Source of the DNA: Gibbula magus
Taxonomy: Eukaryota > Mollusca > Gastropoda > Trochida > Trochidae
Reading direction: 5' to 3'
DNA: 64,000 bases
Assembly: GCA_936450465.1 (NCBI GenBank)
Contig: OW388296.1
Location: 50,357,750 to 50,421,749, forward strand
The notes under the pieces are model-generated. The model had not been told where the DNA came from, did not search any database, and saw only the letters and a list, made by a program, of their open reading frames with translations. The translations under genes and the position numbers were made by a program. Shown here piece after piece: positions 51,201 through 54,064 of the stretch. Each line of letters opens with the position of its first letter. The first letter of the stretch is position 1.

Positions 51201-54028
51201 AAAAAAAATCCGTATTGACTCTCCCATCTCTTCTAGTTAAGGAGATTTAAAAACGACTATTTCTTAAAACGTGTGTTTCTCAGAAATATGAATGTTTGTT
51301 TGAATGATTGAATGTATGATAACGTTTTGAAATTTCTAATTTAATTTTGTTGGCCTATGAAAACATGATATACAATGTTAGTCTATTTCAGTCATGTGTA
51401 TCGCTCGTCGATTGGAATATCTCGTATTCTTATGGTATCGTTTCCTATAGCCTTGGTGAATGATTTGGTGTTATAATGTTATTGTAGTGGCCTTATATGC
51501 TCCGAACACGAAGAGGATTAAGAGATAATGTTATTGTAGGAAATAAACCTAAATGTCACTGTATCATTATTTCAGTGACTCTTGCTATCGGCAGTTTGTA
51601 TTAGTGAAACCTGTTTTGGAAAGGAAATTTGAACGTAGATAAGATACACAATGAATATTTGCAAGGTTTGATACATAACATATTTTAAAAATAATATTGA
51701 CATTTATTCAGTTTATAAACAATTCGTGTGAATTTAAGTAATAGTTATGTTTTTCTATCAACTAGTCAACCAGCCATTAATTTTCTCTTAGAGTATTTAC
51801 AGTTATCCTAAAAATCTGCTACACCGCGTCGGGGATAAATGAGATCAGATTTATCTACCTATGCTAAAAAAGGTGTCTGCTAACGAGTCACAGACCCCGA
51901 ATTTCAGACATTTGAAGTAATTGGTAACAAAAACTAAATGCATGTAACTCATTAGCAGACACGCTAATCAGCATAGGTAGACAAATCTGATCTCATGTTA
52001 TAACCTCAACGCATTGTCCCTGCAAGGATTAAGACTAGGAGGATTTATTGACATATGTGAAATAACACATAGCCTTTGGAATAAGGATACTGAACCATAT
52101 TGTAGACAATATATGTTACATATTGTACACTTTATGCGCTCACATACACTGGTTTACACATGCAATTTAAATCACTATTTATTAAATTCAAAACATGATT
52201 CCACAAAAACACTACTAGTAATATCTGCATTAGGGTAACTGAATATAAAAGTTTAAGTCATCAAATTGTTCTCCTTAGTTTCTTTCAGCTGGACTGTGTT
52301 ATAATCGTGTTTTCACAAATGTATAAACACAAAAATACCCAACAGAATCCTTCATGTGCTTGAGCCTGTCTCCGCACTAAGATCGCTTCGAACATCTAGC
52401 TAGTGGGGCGGGATAGCGCAGGGCGTTCAGCTTCGGATCAAGAGGTCCGGGTTTCGAATCCCACCAGGAGCACGGCAAATTTTGTATGCAGTAGAGAACT
52501 GTTCTACACGCAGTACGTTTTGGGTGCAATGCTTCACTGATTTTCAGCGTAGTACCACCCATGGTTCGCTAGTTCCAGCCGATGCTCGCATGTTTCACCG
52601 CAACGCGTAGCCACATGGCGTTGCGGGCTTTCTCCCTGCCATAATACTAGTAGCCGCGATATAAGTGAAATACTCATGAAAGTGGCGTTAAAACCCAACT
52701 TACCTCACCTCACCTCGAACATCTAGCACCAGAAATAGTTGATTTGTCGAAGAACCTAATTCACACCCAATCACCTCACAAAGGCATACAACGCCAATTT
52801 ATTTAATCTAATGTTGAATCGTTGCTGACGTCACGCTATAACATGTTTCATTTAAGCTATTCGTTTCTATCTGTATCTCATCTTACACATTTAGTAGACA
52901 TTTAATAACCTTATACAGTAATGCCGGCCTTAAGTAGTTCATTTGTCGATCATTAAATTACGCCATAGCTAATTCAATACTTGAAATATCCAATTTAGTA
53001 GTAAGTAAAACTGCATACATTGTATTATTTGTCTAAATATCGCAGGACAAAAAGTGGTGAAATCTGCTTGCCAGATTCATCCGGATTCTTCCGGATCCTT
53101 CCGGATTCTTCCGGATCCGCCCTAAATTGAAGGATCCCGCAAGACTTTTCTTCCAGTGATTGATCAAAATAAATGTCACAGAGCGTTGCATTAAATGCGA
53201 TTCCACACACTAAGTAAAATCCACTACAAATTCATGAAAATTGATCATAAGGAATACTGATTCTCACAAAGAAACTGAAAAAGGGTACCTCACCATTGAA
53301 ACTGTTCTACTAGGTGGCGCCGCAAGCTGATGGTGCCCTATTATTTTCATTTCAATTTTCGTCCCTTTTTTACACAATTGGAAATATTCAAAATATGCAA
53401 TACCTTTTTTTCTAAATGGAAAGAGTAATTATGAAGACAGTATCAATTAAATTAAATAATGTTCCATGTTGATTTGCATTGTTAAAAAACAATAAGGAAA
53501 CGCTTGTAAAGAATTTTTCTCAAATGTTTTAACAATTCTGGGTTGAAAAGGAGGTTTGTGAATTCAAAACCCACTACAAGTGACAATAATATACACCATT
53601 ATATTTTTAATAATATTTAAATGTTATTTATATATATTTATCACATTGTTTTACCAAAGGGAGATAACTCCAATGTGTTTAACTTTAAAAGATTTTAGAC
53701 CAAACAATTTGTTTCATCAGGAATTAATGTGTATTTCGATTAGTTATGATAAAATGATCTAATGATCCTATTCCTATAGGTGTATCTATAATGCCAAAAT
53801 ACATGTATGACACTGTTACTGAAAATGGACACATAAGCAGCAAGGATAAGTACGTCCAAATCTGAAAAATCCAACATGTATGTATGACTTATATATATGT
53901 GTGTATGTATGTGTGTATGTATGTATGTGTCAATTAATTATTACTTTCTCCTTATAATTTAAATGGATATAGTTTAGTGTTTAGTGACTCAGACCTTTAT
54001 GTGTATGTACTATGTAACCCAGCCCGTG

Positions 54029-54064
<36 letters not shown>

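Noticed and set aside
52404..52475. Isolated tRNA gene on the plus strand
   Set aside because: Followed by a SINE body and tail shared with 5455-5580.
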